Assembly (NCBI GenBank): GCA_036741775.1
Contig: DAINRQ010000001.1
Span: 109,165-173,164 of the forward strand
Reading direction: 5' to 3'
DNA from: JAJKIV01 sp036741775
GTDB taxonomy: Bacteria; Gemmatimonadota; Gemmatimonadetes; Gemmatimonadales; Gemmatimonadaceae
DNA length: 64,000 nucleotides
This document shows, one piece after another, positions 1 to 7,352 of this stretch. Each line of letters begins with the position of its first letter. Position 1 is the first letter of the stretch. A model generated the notes under the pieces. That model was not told the DNA's origin. It worked only from the letters and a program-made list of their open reading frames with translations, and made no database searches. Position numbers and translations under genes: made by a program.

Positions 1-1922
1 CTGAGCAACAGGCCGTACGTCCGCGCCGTGCCGGCGGCATTCATGAGCGATTCGTAGTCGTTGTCGTAGATCGCCAGGTCGCCGCGCTCCTCCGCTGCCC
101 GTCGCATGTCGCGCGTGTGCTTGATCTCGAACTGCTTGCCCGGCTGACTGATGAGCGCCTTGACCGCGGGTAACGTCGCCGCGACTGGGTGATACGCCTC
201 GAGCGCCTTCTCGCCGAACATTCGAAGCTCCTGGTACGCCTCGGCGCAGAGGGCGAGGAGGCGCGCATCGATGTTCGAGCCACCCATGACGCCCGCGAAG
301 ATCTCCGCGGCCTGACGTGCTTCCACCCGCGCCGTGCCGACGCCGATCGCTGCCGCGCGCGCCTCCTTGTCCGTCCCCTCGAGTGACACCGCGGCCGCGT
401 CGATCTGAAACTCCTCGGCGCGCTCGCCCGCCGCCTCGATGTCCGCCTTGAGCCGCTGGATGCTCGCCTTGAGCCCCGCAATTTCATCGGAGTCGCCCAT
501 CGCCCACTGCAGCACGCCCTCCAGCGTGATCCCCGTAGCGCCACTGACGACGTTGGCGCCCTTCTTCGCCGTGCCGTACCCCGCGCCGCCCTTGGAGAGA
601 CCCTTCTGCGACCCGGTTCGGATGTCGGGGTCGTTGTCGACCTCCAGCTTCGCGAGGTCCATGTCCGGCTCCGTCGCCGCGACCGGCGATGGACGGAACG
701 ACTCATATGCACTGATGCCACCCTGCACCGCGCCGATCACGGCGATGATCAGCTTGGCTGGCGCCTCGAGCTTGGCGAGCTTCGCGCTGTCCCGCTGCAG
801 TTCTGCCTTCTTCTGCTTCCGGACGATGAGCTCCTTCATGCCGCGCCACTGCAGCAGCGCACCCTGGAGGCGCTGATATACTCCAAGGTAGGTGTCCATC
901 TGCTTGTTCAGATCGGACATGTCGCTCGCCCAATCCTTGAAGTTTCCTCTGCGCTCGCTGTCGCGGGCACTGGTGCCGAGCTTCCGGAACACGGCCTTGT
1001 CGGCCTTCGACATCTCGTCCGGCGTCTGTGGCGCCCCGGCCGTGAGCAGATCCTGCACTCGGCCGAGTGACTCGAGCGTCATCTGCATCGGCAGTCGGAA
1101 GACAGCGTACGATCGCTCGAACTGCTTGACCTTCGCACCGCCTTCCGCGCGGGTCGTGTCGTAGAGCGACATCTCGGAGAGCGCAGATCTCCCTTCGTGC
1201 GCGAGCGAGATCTCGCGTCCGCCGGACCGGTCTGGCTTGAACGCCAGCGCTCGGCGCACCGGCTTCTTCTCGTCTTCTGTCGCGCCCCAATCGACGTCGT
1301 CGTGATTGAACTTCCATTCCTCTTCGGCGGCCGCGCGGGCGTCGGCGCGGCTGACATCCGCCGTCAGCGGGTCGGCCGCGATGAGCGCGTTCGGTGCCGC
1401 ACTCACCTGTGCGCTCCGCCCTCCCGTCACCGCGGCAGCGGCGCCGCGCGCGTCTGACTCGGCTGCATCGGTGGTCGTGCTCACGCGAGCGAGCCCTGGT
1501 GATGTCGCGGAGGTGTTTGTCGCGGCCTTCTCGTTCTGGACGGTGTGCGCGAGCTCGTGCGCGAGCGTCGATGCGCCGCGGGGAGATTCGGGCGCGTACT
1601 CGCCGCGGTTGAAGACGATGTCGTTGCCGACGGTGAATGCCCGCGCGTAGACCGACCGGGCGGCCTGCGCCGCATCACCGTCGGCGTGAACGCGAACGTC
1701 GGCGAAGCTGTGACCGAACTTCGGCTCGACGGCGGTGCGCACGGCGGGGTCGAGCGGCCTCCCTTCGTCTCGCCGCAGGAAATCGAGTGCCGGCTGGGGC
1801 GCCTGCGCGGCCTCGGCTGGTCGCTGGTGTGGCGTTAGGCTGTCAGCGACAGGAGCATCGAGGAGCTCCTGGTTGCCGCGCGCGTCGCGCGGCCGGGTGA
1901 GTCGAGCGCGTTCCTTCCGCAC
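1..1922 (-). CDS. eCIS-type DUF4157 protein (C-terminus beyond left edge)
   Basis: The minus-strand frame is open from a GTG at 1922 to the window edge, giving about 640 residues with no stop. Residues about 50-140 match the DUF4157 (eCIS core) fold: LDFLRRDEGRPLDPAVR, then a DVRVHADGDAAQAAR segment, then ARAFTVGNDIVF, ending in the zinc-protease-like HELAHTVQ (H122, E123, H126). DUF4157 proteins are commonly encoded with extracellular contractile injection systems as effectors or cargo-related proteins. No tail, sheath or baseplate gene is visible here, so that link can only be tested left of the window. The remaining ~480 residues are charged and helical with no recognised domain. A TGA lies two codons upstream of the GTG, so no longer start is possible. 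No clear Shine-Dalgarno is seen. Confidence 0.85.
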   Translation of the reverse strand, partial: MRKERARLTRPRDARGNQELLDAPVADSLTPHQRPAEAAQAPQPALDFLRRDEGRPLDPAVRTAVEPKFGHSFADVRVHADGDAAQAARSVYARAFTVGNDIVFNRGEYAPESPRGASTLAHELAHTVQNEKAATNTSATSPGLARVSTTTDAAESDARGAAAAVTGGRSAQVSAAPNALIAADPLTADVSRADARAAAEEEWKFNHDDVDWGATEDEKKPVRRALAFKPDRSGGREISLAHEGRSALSEMSLYDTTRAEGGAKVKQFERSYAVFRLPMQMTLESLGRVQDLLTAGAPQTPDEMSKADKAVFRKLGTSARDSERRGNFKDWASDMSDLNKQMDTYLGVYQRLQGALLQWRGMKELIVRKQKKAELQRDSAKLAKLEAPAKLIIAVIGAVQGGISAYESFRPSPVAATEPDMDLAKLEVDNDPDIRTGSQKGLSKGGAGYGTAKKGANVVSGATGITLEGVLQWAMGDSDEIAGLKASIQRLKADIEAAGERAEEFQIDAAAVSLEGTDKEARAAAIGVGTARVEARQAAEIFAGVMGGSNIDARLLALCAEAYQELRMFGEKALEAYHPVAATLPAVKALISQPGKQFEIKHTRDMRRAAEERGDLAIYDNDYESLMNAAGTARTYGLLL

Positions 1923-2362
1923 GATGCCTCACGACGACGCGGATAGAGGGTCGGCGCCGACCTCGAAGGTACCTCGTCGGGTCGGCGCGATGTCGACCGA
2001 TCGGGCTCGCTGTGCGTTGGCCGTCCGGTCGTACTGCGCAATAGTGAGTGGGTCCGGGAATGCGGTCAACGGTCAACGCGCGTCGCGGGCGCGAATGGGC
2101 CGAGTGCCGTCCGGAATCGACGTCGTGGTGGCCGAAAAGCGGATCGAGCGGCTAGCGCGTCGCTCGCTTCGTTCGTTCCATCGTCCAGACGTCCGACACG
2201 TAGTCGAACGTCGTGCAGACGAGACTATTCGGGTGCTGAGAACCCGTCGCCGAGCAGTGTGCGTTTCGCCGCGGTACACGACTACCCTCGCGGAGGGTGC
2301 ATGAATCCAATCGAACGCCAATCGTTTCCCGTCCGAAGACCAGCCGACCTCGGTCATCGGGG
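1923..2362. other. Intergenic region, no convincing gene
   Basis: The 440 bases between the DUF4157 gene start and the PIN gene stop contain only short overlapping frames with arginine-rich, low-complexity translations. The region should carry the DUF4157 promoter and any terminator of the toxin-antitoxin operon. No convincing hairpin followed by a T run was found. Confidence 0.5.
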
Positions 2363-2818
2363 CTACGCGCGCGTGACCTGAACCGACCGTGTTCCGCTGG
2401 CGCTACTAACTCCGCCGCCAGAAGCAAACACACGAACATCGGCGACGTCGTGGGGAAAACTGGAAAGGAGTCGGCGATCCGACGTGACCAGCGGCACTCC
2501 AAGCGCTCTCGCGACCGCAACGAACTCACAGTCGTATGCGGAGCGGCCGGATGCCACGGCGAGAGTCAGAACATCGCCGGAGGTTACCCCATATTCGCGT
2601 CCCTGTACCAATGCCTCCGCCGTTTCCTGAAGCTCGAGGGCCTGGGTCAGCGAGATGTGGCGCTGACGCAGGTACAGGGCGAGTACGTTCCGGAACTCAC
2701 TGCGCCAGAGGCGAGGCGCGGCCCAGAGGGGATCGTGTGTGAAAGCCCCACGCGCTGCACCGGTGTGTTGACCCGGGAACAGCAGATAGGCGATGACGTT
2801 CGTGTCAACGACGATCAC
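2363..2818 (-). CDS. PIN-domain toxin (VapC/FitB-like ribonuclease)
   Basis: The 151-residue protein has the PIN-domain acidic set in the expected places: D5 in MIVVDTNVI, E41 in LWRSEFRN, D96 in GRSAYDCEF and D114 in VTSDRRL. PIN toxins are Mg2+-dependent endoribonucleases, usually cleaving tRNA or rRNA. The length is slightly above the usual ~130-140, because of a serine-rich C-terminal tail. It lies 10 bases downstream of a ribbon-helix-helix antitoxin gene on the same strand, the usual antitoxin-first order of vapBC/fitAB. The catalytic set appears intact. The actual RNA target cannot be read from sequence. Confidence 0.9.
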   Translation of the reverse strand: MIVVDTNVIAYLLFPGQHTGAARGAFTHDPLWAAPRLWRSEFRNVLALYLRQRHISLTQALELQETAEALVQGREYGVTSGDVLTLAVASGRSAYDCEFVAVARALGVPLVTSDRRLLSSFPHDVADVRVFASGGGVSSASGTRSVQVTRA

Positions 2819-2828
2819 TGAGTAGAGT

Positions 2829-3071
2829 TCACGCGCGGCCGGAGTCTTTTACCGCGCGGAGCCGCGCATCGGTGAGGTGCGGCGCCCGCACGCGTCCCCG
2901 CAGCGCGTCTGCACGAGCGAGCAGGTCCTCGGGATCGGCTTGGGCAGTGGCGACTGCCTGTTCGAGCGCGATGAGAATTTCGCTGTTCAGGCTACGACGG
3001 TTGGCGGCCGCCCGCTCCTTGAGCCGATGGTAGAGCGCGTCGGGCATCCCCTTGATTGTCAGCGTAGGCAT
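2829..3071 (-). CDS. FitA/Arc-type ribbon-helix-helix antitoxin
   Basis: The protein starts MPTLTIKGMPDALYHRL and contains KERAAANRRSLNSEIL, the ribbon-helix-helix pattern of FitA-like antitoxins: an N-terminal DNA-contacting strand, then two helices. The C-terminal part (about residues 45-80) would wrap the PIN toxin. An in-frame ATG at 3092 would add seven residues. The internal ATG at 3071 is preferred because family members begin at this methionine, and because the upstream ATG lies inside an inverted repeat (3085-3112) that looks like the operator. The gene is directly upstream of the PIN toxin and probably autoregulated with it. No strong ribosome-binding site is visible for either start. 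Confidence 0.85.
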   Translation of the reverse strand: MPTLTIKGMPDALYHRLKERAAANRRSLNSEILIALEQAVATAQADPEDLLARADALRGRVRAPHLTDARLRAVKDSGRA

Positions 3072-3084
3072 GGGTGCGACACCA

Positions 3085-3112
3085 GGTTCCATTTTGGTAC
3101 CATTACGGAACC
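3085..3112. promoter_or_regulatory. Dyad operator of the toxin-antitoxin operon
   Basis: GGTTCC at 3085-3090 and GGAACC at 3107-3112 are a perfect inverted pair, centred on the palindrome GGTACC at 3096-3101. The half-sites read outward from the same axis. The site lies just upstream of the preferred antitoxin start. Ribbon-helix-helix antitoxins bind such paired half-sites to repress their own promoter. The symmetry is seen directly and the operator role is inferred. Confidence 0.6.
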
Positions 3113-3300
3113 TAGCCGGCGTCGCGGTGACCTACAACTATCAGGCGTCCTGGCCAATATCGCGTCATCCGAGGGTCGCCTGCGGGACCGAATCGCCGCG
3201 GAGGGTCCCGGTCCCTGCTAGCGGTCGGTTGCGCTGGCCAATCCAATCCGCTGGTTCGCATCGTACTGCTGGCAGGAAGCGCAATACTGACCCTACCCCG

Positions 3301-3990
3301 GTGCATAGAACCATTCACTTGCGTCGCGATACTGACGACCGGCCCCCGGCCACTGGGACGGCGGAGGCGCCGAAGCTCGGCGGTACGCCGGATCGCCAGG
3401 CGGAACCGGCACCGTCGGACGGCGTGCTCGTCGCACGGATGGCGCGCGGTGACGAGCGTGCGATGCAGGCGCTGGTGGACACGCACGGCGGGAAGGTCTT
3501 CGCGCTCGCCCTGTCGATCCTGCGCGAGCGCGCGGACGCCGAGGAAGTCGCGGCTGACGCGTTCATGCAGGCGTGGCGGAACGCTGCCGCCTTCGACCCC
3601 GCACGGTCGAGCGTCATCGCGTGGCTGGGCATGATCGCGCGCAGCCGAGCCCTCGACCGCCTGCGTGCGCGCACGCGACAGGAAAGACTTCTGGCCCCGG
3701 AGACCGAATCCATGCAGGGAGAAGCATCGGAGATGGCGCGTCCGGACCCGGAGGTCCCGGACCGCGCGGCAGAAACACAGGAGTCTCGCGAGCTCGTCGC
3801 ACGTGCACTGCGCGAGCTGCCAGAGTCGCAGCGTCGAGTCATCGAGCTCGCGTACTTCGGCGGTCTCTCGCAGACCGAGATCGCCGCGCGCCTGTCCGTG
3901 CCGCTCGGCACGGTCAAGACCAGGACGCTGGCAGCAATGCGGCAGCTCCGCGCTCGCCTGGGACCCCTGCTTCGAGAGGAGCTCGCATGA
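3301..3990 (+). CDS. ECF RNA polymerase sigma factor (SigK-like)
   Basis: This is a group IV (ECF) sigma factor of about 229 residues. Region 2 contains LVARMARGDERAMQAL followed by RERADAEEVAADAFMQAW. Region 4 contains LRELPESQRRVIELAYFGG and a helix-turn-helix, LSQTEIAARLSVPLGTVKTR. It should direct RNA polymerase to the promoters of a small regulon. The stop overlaps the anti-sigma start by 4 bases (ATGA), a standard sigma/anti-sigma arrangement. The start is uncertain. The frame is open further upstream, and GTG 3301 was chosen because it gives a normal ECF length, but it has no clear Shine-Dalgarno. Confidence 0.9.
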   Translation: MHRTIHLRRDTDDRPPATGTAEAPKLGGTPDRQAEPAPSDGVLVARMARGDERAMQALVDTHGGKVFALALSILRERADAEEVAADAFMQAWRNAAAFDPARSSVIAWLGMIARSRALDRLRARTRQERLLAPETESMQGEASEMARPDPEVPDRAAETQESRELVARALRELPESQRRVIELAYFGGLSQTEIAARLSVPLGTVKTRTLAAMRQLRARLGPLLREELA

Positions 3991-4760
3991 GTCACGACCG
4001 ATGGCTCGAGTCGGCGGCGGGCTACGCGCTCGATGCGCTCGACGCGTACGAGCGCGGTCAGTTCGAGGCGCACCTGGCGAACTGCGGTGATTGCCGGCTC
4101 CTGGTTCAGGAGTACCGCGAGGTGACCGCCCTCCTCATGCACGCGGCCGAGCCGGCGCCACCGCCGCCGCAGCTCGGCGAGCGCGTTGGTCGCCTCATCA
4201 GCGAGGAGCGCGCGCCGCGGCGGACGTCCTCACCGAGCCGGTGGCGCTCGTCCACGGTGTGGCTCGCGGCGGCCGGCGTGGCGTTCGCGGGCGCGGCTGG
4301 CGTGCTGTGGCGCGAGCTGGCCGAGCAGCGCGACGCAGTACGTGTAGCGCAAACGGAGGCGGAGGGTTTGCGCATTCAGCGCGACTCGGCGCTCGTGAAC
4401 CTGCGAGGCGTACGCGTGCACGTCGTGTCGCTCGCGTCGCCGAGCGGGGGTCAGCCCGTGGCGCGTGTCTTCTGGAACCACGAGCGCGACAGCTTCGTCG
4501 TGACCGCGTTCGACCTCCCGCCGGCGCGCGAAGGGCGCACGTACCAGCTCTGGGCCATCACGAAAGGGCACGCGCCGGTGTCGATGGGAACGTTCACTAC
4601 GAACGAGCGCGGCGTCGCCGACGTCGTCCTGCCGGTCAGCCCGGAGATCGAGGCGCTCGGCCTCATCGACTCGTGCGGGCTCACCGAGGAGCCGGCCGGC
4701 GGCTCCACGGCACCCACTGAGGCGCCGCGCTACCTCGGCAACTGGCGACACACGGACTGA
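3987..4760 (+). CDS. Membrane anti-sigma factor, RskA family
   Basis: The 257-residue protein has a zinc-binding anti-sigma motif near the N-terminus (H29-xxx-C33-xx-C36 in EAHLANCGDC), one membrane segment at about residues 88-107, and an extracytoplasmic RskA-type domain ending in a region containing YQLWAITKGHAPVSMGTF. It should hold the preceding sigma factor at the membrane and release it after proteolysis of the periplasmic and membrane parts. ATG 3987 overlaps the sigma stop, indicating translational coupling. In other bacteria SigK/RskA pairs control exported proteins, and the genes just downstream here also encode exported proteins. Confidence 0.9.
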   Translation: MSHDRWLESAAGYALDALDAYERGQFEAHLANCGDCRLLVQEYREVTALLMHAAEPAPPPPQLGERVGRLISEERAPRRTSSPSRWRSSTVWLAAAGVAFAGAAGVLWRELAEQRDAVRVAQTEAEGLRIQRDSALVNLRGVRVHVVSLASPSGGQPVARVFWNHERDSFVVTAFDLPPAREGRTYQLWAITKGHAPVSMGTFTTNERGVADVVLPVSPEIEALGLIDSCGLTEEPAGGSTAPTEAPRYLGNWRHTD

Positions 4761-4775
4761 TTCGACCGCTGTAGG

Positions 4776-4833
4776 GCGGAGCGAGTGGCGCGTGCTGGGC
4801 CCGCCGCAAGGCGGCCAGCACAGTACGCTCCGC
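4776..4833 (+). terminator. Large hairpin after the sigma/anti-sigma operon
   Basis: Nested inverted repeats form a long hairpin. GCGGAGCG (4776-4783) pairs with CGCTCCGC (4826-4833). GTGCTGG (4792-4798) pairs with CCAGCAC (4815-4821). CCGCC (4801-4805) pairs with GGCGG (4810-4814) around a GCAA loop. It begins 15 bases after the anti-sigma stop and has no T run, so it may be a non-canonical terminator or an RNA-stabilising structure. Confidence 0.5.
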
Positions 4834-5102
4834 GGGGTGGGACGGGGAGTACGAGTGGCCAGTCGTCGGTCGGAACCGAGTACTGACGATACGCCTGCCT
4901 GTTCGCCAAGCGTCTCGTGCTGGCTACCTCGTCGCGGACCCTCCAGCCGCCTAACGCCCGGAGCGTCGCCCGCAATCCGACCCGCTCCCTGACAACGTAT
5001 ACCCGCCAACACCGCACGACGTGAGACCGGCGCGAAACGACGAGCCGATCACGACACCAACCGGCGGACACGTCCTTTCACCCATGCAGGAGCGGATCAG
5101 CC
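4834..5102. other. Upstream region of the 5103 gene
   Basis: No gene is seen here; the gap between genes, including the hairpin, is 342 bases. It probably contains the promoter for the exported-protein genes. A CAGGAGCG Shine-Dalgarno sits just before ATG 5103. No sigma-factor consensus could be assigned with confidence. Confidence 0.4.
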
Positions 5103-5762
5103 ATGTCACGCACCCTTTTCCACGCCGTCGCCGTCGCGGCTCTCTTTGCAGCCCCGACCGTTGGCACAGCCCAGTACGCGACGGTTCGGTCGCCTAACGC
5201 CGGACACGAGGCGCACGCCGGCGGCAGCAGCTCGCTCCATACGACCCTCAACACGCTGCTCCAGGAGCACGTGTACCTCGCCAGTGCCGCGACCGGTGCG
5301 GCACTCGGCAAGCGAACGGCCGAATTCAAGGCCGCGGCCGACGCGCTCGACATGAACTCGAAGGCGCTCTCGGCCGCGGTCGGGAGTGTGTACGGCAACG
5401 ACGTGGGGACATCCTTTCTCGCGCTCTGGCGCCGACACATCGCCATCGTCGTGGACTACACCACCGCCGTGGCGAAGAGAGACAAGGCAGCCGCCGAGAA
5501 GGCCGTCACGGAGCTGGTCGGCTACACGCAGGCGTTCGCCGCGTTCCTCGGTGGCGCGAACCCGCATCTCCCCAAGGCCGCGGTCGCCGACCTGGTCAAG
5601 ACGCACATCCTGACCTTGAAGGACGTGATCGATGCCCAGGCGTCGGGCAACTCGGCGAAGAGCTACGCGGCGCTCCGCACGGCCGCCGGCCACATGCAGA
5701 TGATCGCCGACCCGCTCGCGGATGCGATCGGGAAACAGTTCCCGAACAAGTACGGGAACTGA
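5103..5762 (+). CDS. Exported helical-bundle protein of unknown function
   Basis: The 219-residue protein has a signal peptide (MSRTLFHAVAVAALFAA, cleavage near GTAQ). The mature part is almost entirely amphipathic helix. It seems to contain two or more copies of one helical unit: LNTLLQEHVYLASAATGAAL resembles a later LVKTHILTLKDVIDAQ, and FLALWRRHIAIVVDYT lies between them. Similar helical modules occur at the C-terminus of some secreted copper amine oxidase-like proteins, but no catalytic residues are evident and no function is assigned. It is the first gene after the sigma/anti-sigma pair and lies 47 bases before the DUF4331 gene, so it may belong to the same regulon. Confidence 0.75.
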   Translation: MSRTLFHAVAVAALFAAPTVGTAQYATVRSPNAGHEAHAGGSSSLHTTLNTLLQEHVYLASAATGAALGKRTAEFKAAADALDMNSKALSAAVGSVYGNDVGTSFLALWRRHIAIVVDYTTAVAKRDKAAAEKAVTELVGYTQAFAAFLGGANPHLPKAAVADLVKTHILTLKDVIDAQASGNSAKSYAALRTAAGHMQMIADPLADAIGKQFPNKYGN

Positions 5763-5809
5763 CGATCTCGTGCACTGAAGTCCCAACGTTCAACCACTCG
5801 GAGCATCTC

Positions 5810-6547
5810 ATGTCTGATAACTCGCAGGAGCTCGACTCCCACGGACCGCGCCGCCGGCGGCGCTGGACCTACGTTCTCGTCGCCTCGTTAGGCGCGGCCG
5901 GCATTGCGTTCGCTTCCGACCATCAGGATACCCCGGAGGTGGAGCTCAGCCCGCGCATGGACATCAACGACGTCTACGCATTCCCGGGCTCTGCCCCCGA
6001 TCGTACGGTCCTCGTGCTCACCACTTCGTCGCCGATCACGCCCGCACAGGGCGCCTCGGCCGCATTCGACCCGAACCTGCTTTACCAGCTCAAGATCGAC
6101 AACACCGGCGACGCGGTCGAAGACCGGGTCATCCAGTTCACGTTCCGCGGCACGGGCCCCGACCAGACCGTCGAGATGCGCGGACCCGTCGCACCCCCGA
6201 TGATCGGCACGCGTACCAGCGTTGCCAACGTCCAGCCGACCGTCTCCGGAAGCATTCACGCGCCGCTCCAGGCGAACGGCGTGCAGCTCTTCGCCGGCCT
6301 CCGCGATGACCCGTTTTACCTCGACCTCGAGCAGGTATTCCGCATCCTCCCCGATCGACGTCCGGTGAGCGGTCCACTCTCCCAGCTCCCCGATGCGCCG
6401 TCGGCCTCGGGCTTCCGACCCGCGGGCCAGGCCGTGGACTACCTGCGAGGCCTCAACACGCTCGCGTTCGTCGTGGAGCTGCCCACGACCATGCTCACGC
6501 AGGGCGGCACGCCGAAGTTCGGCGTGTGGGGCACGATCAGCCGCTGA
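5810..6547 (+). CDS. DUF4331 protein, N-terminal half of the domain
   Basis: The 245-residue protein has an N-terminal membrane/signal segment (YVLVASLGAAGIAFAS) followed by the DUF4331 opening pattern: SDHQDTPEVELSPRMDINDVYAF, seen here as SDHQDTPEVE then RMDINDVYAF. Later segments (LYQLKIDNTGDAVEDRVIQF, FYLDLEQVFRILPDRR, LNTLAFVVELPTTML) fit the first half of that family. DUF4331 proteins are exported and functionally uncharacterised. Full-length members are usually well over 300 residues in one chain. Here the rest of the domain appears to be in the next gene, 31 bases downstream. The two products may assemble outside the cytoplasm. Confidence 0.8.
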   Translation: MSDNSQELDSHGPRRRRRWTYVLVASLGAAGIAFASDHQDTPEVELSPRMDINDVYAFPGSAPDRTVLVLTTSSPITPAQGASAAFDPNLLYQLKIDNTGDAVEDRVIQFTFRGTGPDQTVEMRGPVAPPMIGTRTSVANVQPTVSGSIHAPLQANGVQLFAGLRDDPFYLDLEQVFRILPDRRPVSGPLSQLPDAPSASGFRPAGQAVDYLRGLNTLAFVVELPTTMLTQGGTPKFGVWGTISR

Positions 6548-6578
6548 CCATTCGACCATTCATCTGAGGATCTCTCGC

Positions 6579-7136
6579 ATGACATCCGGGATGTTGCGCG
6601 TCACGCGCACCTTCGCACTCGCCGTATTCCTCCTGCCGGCCGCTTGCTCCGATGACGATGACGACGTCATCGCGGGCCCGGACGGGACGCGCGTATACAA
6701 CCAGGTCGAGCGCCTCGGCAACCCGCTCGTATCGGAGGTGGCGCTTACCAAGCGGAACCACGGTTTCCACAACGCCGGTGCGCCGAGCACCGACGTCGCG
6801 AGCCACGGCGCCGAGCTGGGTGCGTTCGTGCGCACCGTCGCAGGACGAAAGGACGCAGTTGCAAACACCATCGTCTCAGTCCTCCTCCCCGACATGCTCA
6901 TCGTGCAGAGCGACAAGCCGGCCAACACCGTGGGGTGGCTCTCCTGGGCGCTGGCGGACGGCTATGGCGGCCGGGCACTCAGCGATGACGTGGTGGACGC
7001 GGCGCTGTTGGCAATCTTTGGTCCGCTGCTCGACCCCGACAACGTGACCGGGAGCCTAACGACGGACAACGTGGACTCGAATGACCGACCGTTCGAGGCG
7101 TCGTTCCCCTATCTCGCGGCACCGCACACGAACTGA
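6579..7136 (+). CDS. DUF4331-related lipoprotein, C-terminal half
   Basis: The 185-residue protein begins with a signal peptide and lipobox (LLPAAC, then an acidic SDDDDD stretch), so it should be anchored as a lipoprotein. The mature chain (YNQVERLGNPLVSEVAL, then LLPDMLIVQSDKPANTVGWL and FEASFPYLAAPHTN) matches the C-terminal part of DUF4331 proteins, where a 'QVxRxGxPLVxE' pattern and a final 'FPYLAxPH' are typical. It complements the preceding gene, which holds the N-terminal part. The ATG at 6579 gives the complete signal peptide. The function is unknown. Confidence 0.8.
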   Translation: MTSGMLRVTRTFALAVFLLPAACSDDDDDVIAGPDGTRVYNQVERLGNPLVSEVALTKRNHGFHNAGAPSTDVASHGAELGAFVRTVAGRKDAVANTIVSVLLPDMLIVQSDKPANTVGWLSWALADGYGGRALSDDVVDAALLAIFGPLLDPDNVTGSLTTDNVDSNDRPFEASFPYLAAPHTN

Positions 7137-7150
7137 CGCCGACCGGGATC

Positions 7151-7322
7151 GTTCCGAGCGGAGCGGGACTGTCATTCCGAGCGGAGCCGCGACGAAGCGG
7201 CGCAGTCGAGGAATCGCGCTCCTCCCGGGAGAGGGGTCCCTCTACCAGCACCCCTGCGATTCCTCGACTGCGGGCCTTCGGCCCTCCGCTCGGAATGACA
7301 GCCACTCCACTCGGAATGACAC
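7151..7322. repeat. Nested palindromic repeat element
   Basis: The 5' arm, starting CTGTCATTCCGAGCGGAG at 7169 and running through GCAGTCGAGGAATCGC to 7216, is matched by an inverted 3' arm from GCGATTCCTCGACTGC (7256) to CTCGGAATGACAG (7301). Shorter extra copies flank it: GTTCCGAGCGGAGCG near 7151 and CACTCGGAATGACA ending near 7322. This is the architecture of dispersed REP/MITE-like elements. It lies between the DUF4331 lipoprotein gene and the TPR gene and could act as a transcript-end structure. No coding capacity is seen. Confidence 0.8.
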
Positions 7323-7352
7323 CGACTCACGACCAACCACTCGGATCACACC

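Noticed and set aside
703..1317. Arginine-rich minus-strand frame of 204 codons and neighbouring short frames
   Set aside because: They are out-of-frame shadows of the DUF4157 gene; the true frame is open through the whole region and has a recognisable domain.
3052..3300. Longer N-terminus for the ECF sigma factor
   Set aside because: The upstream codons overlap the antitoxin promoter region and show no sigma homology.
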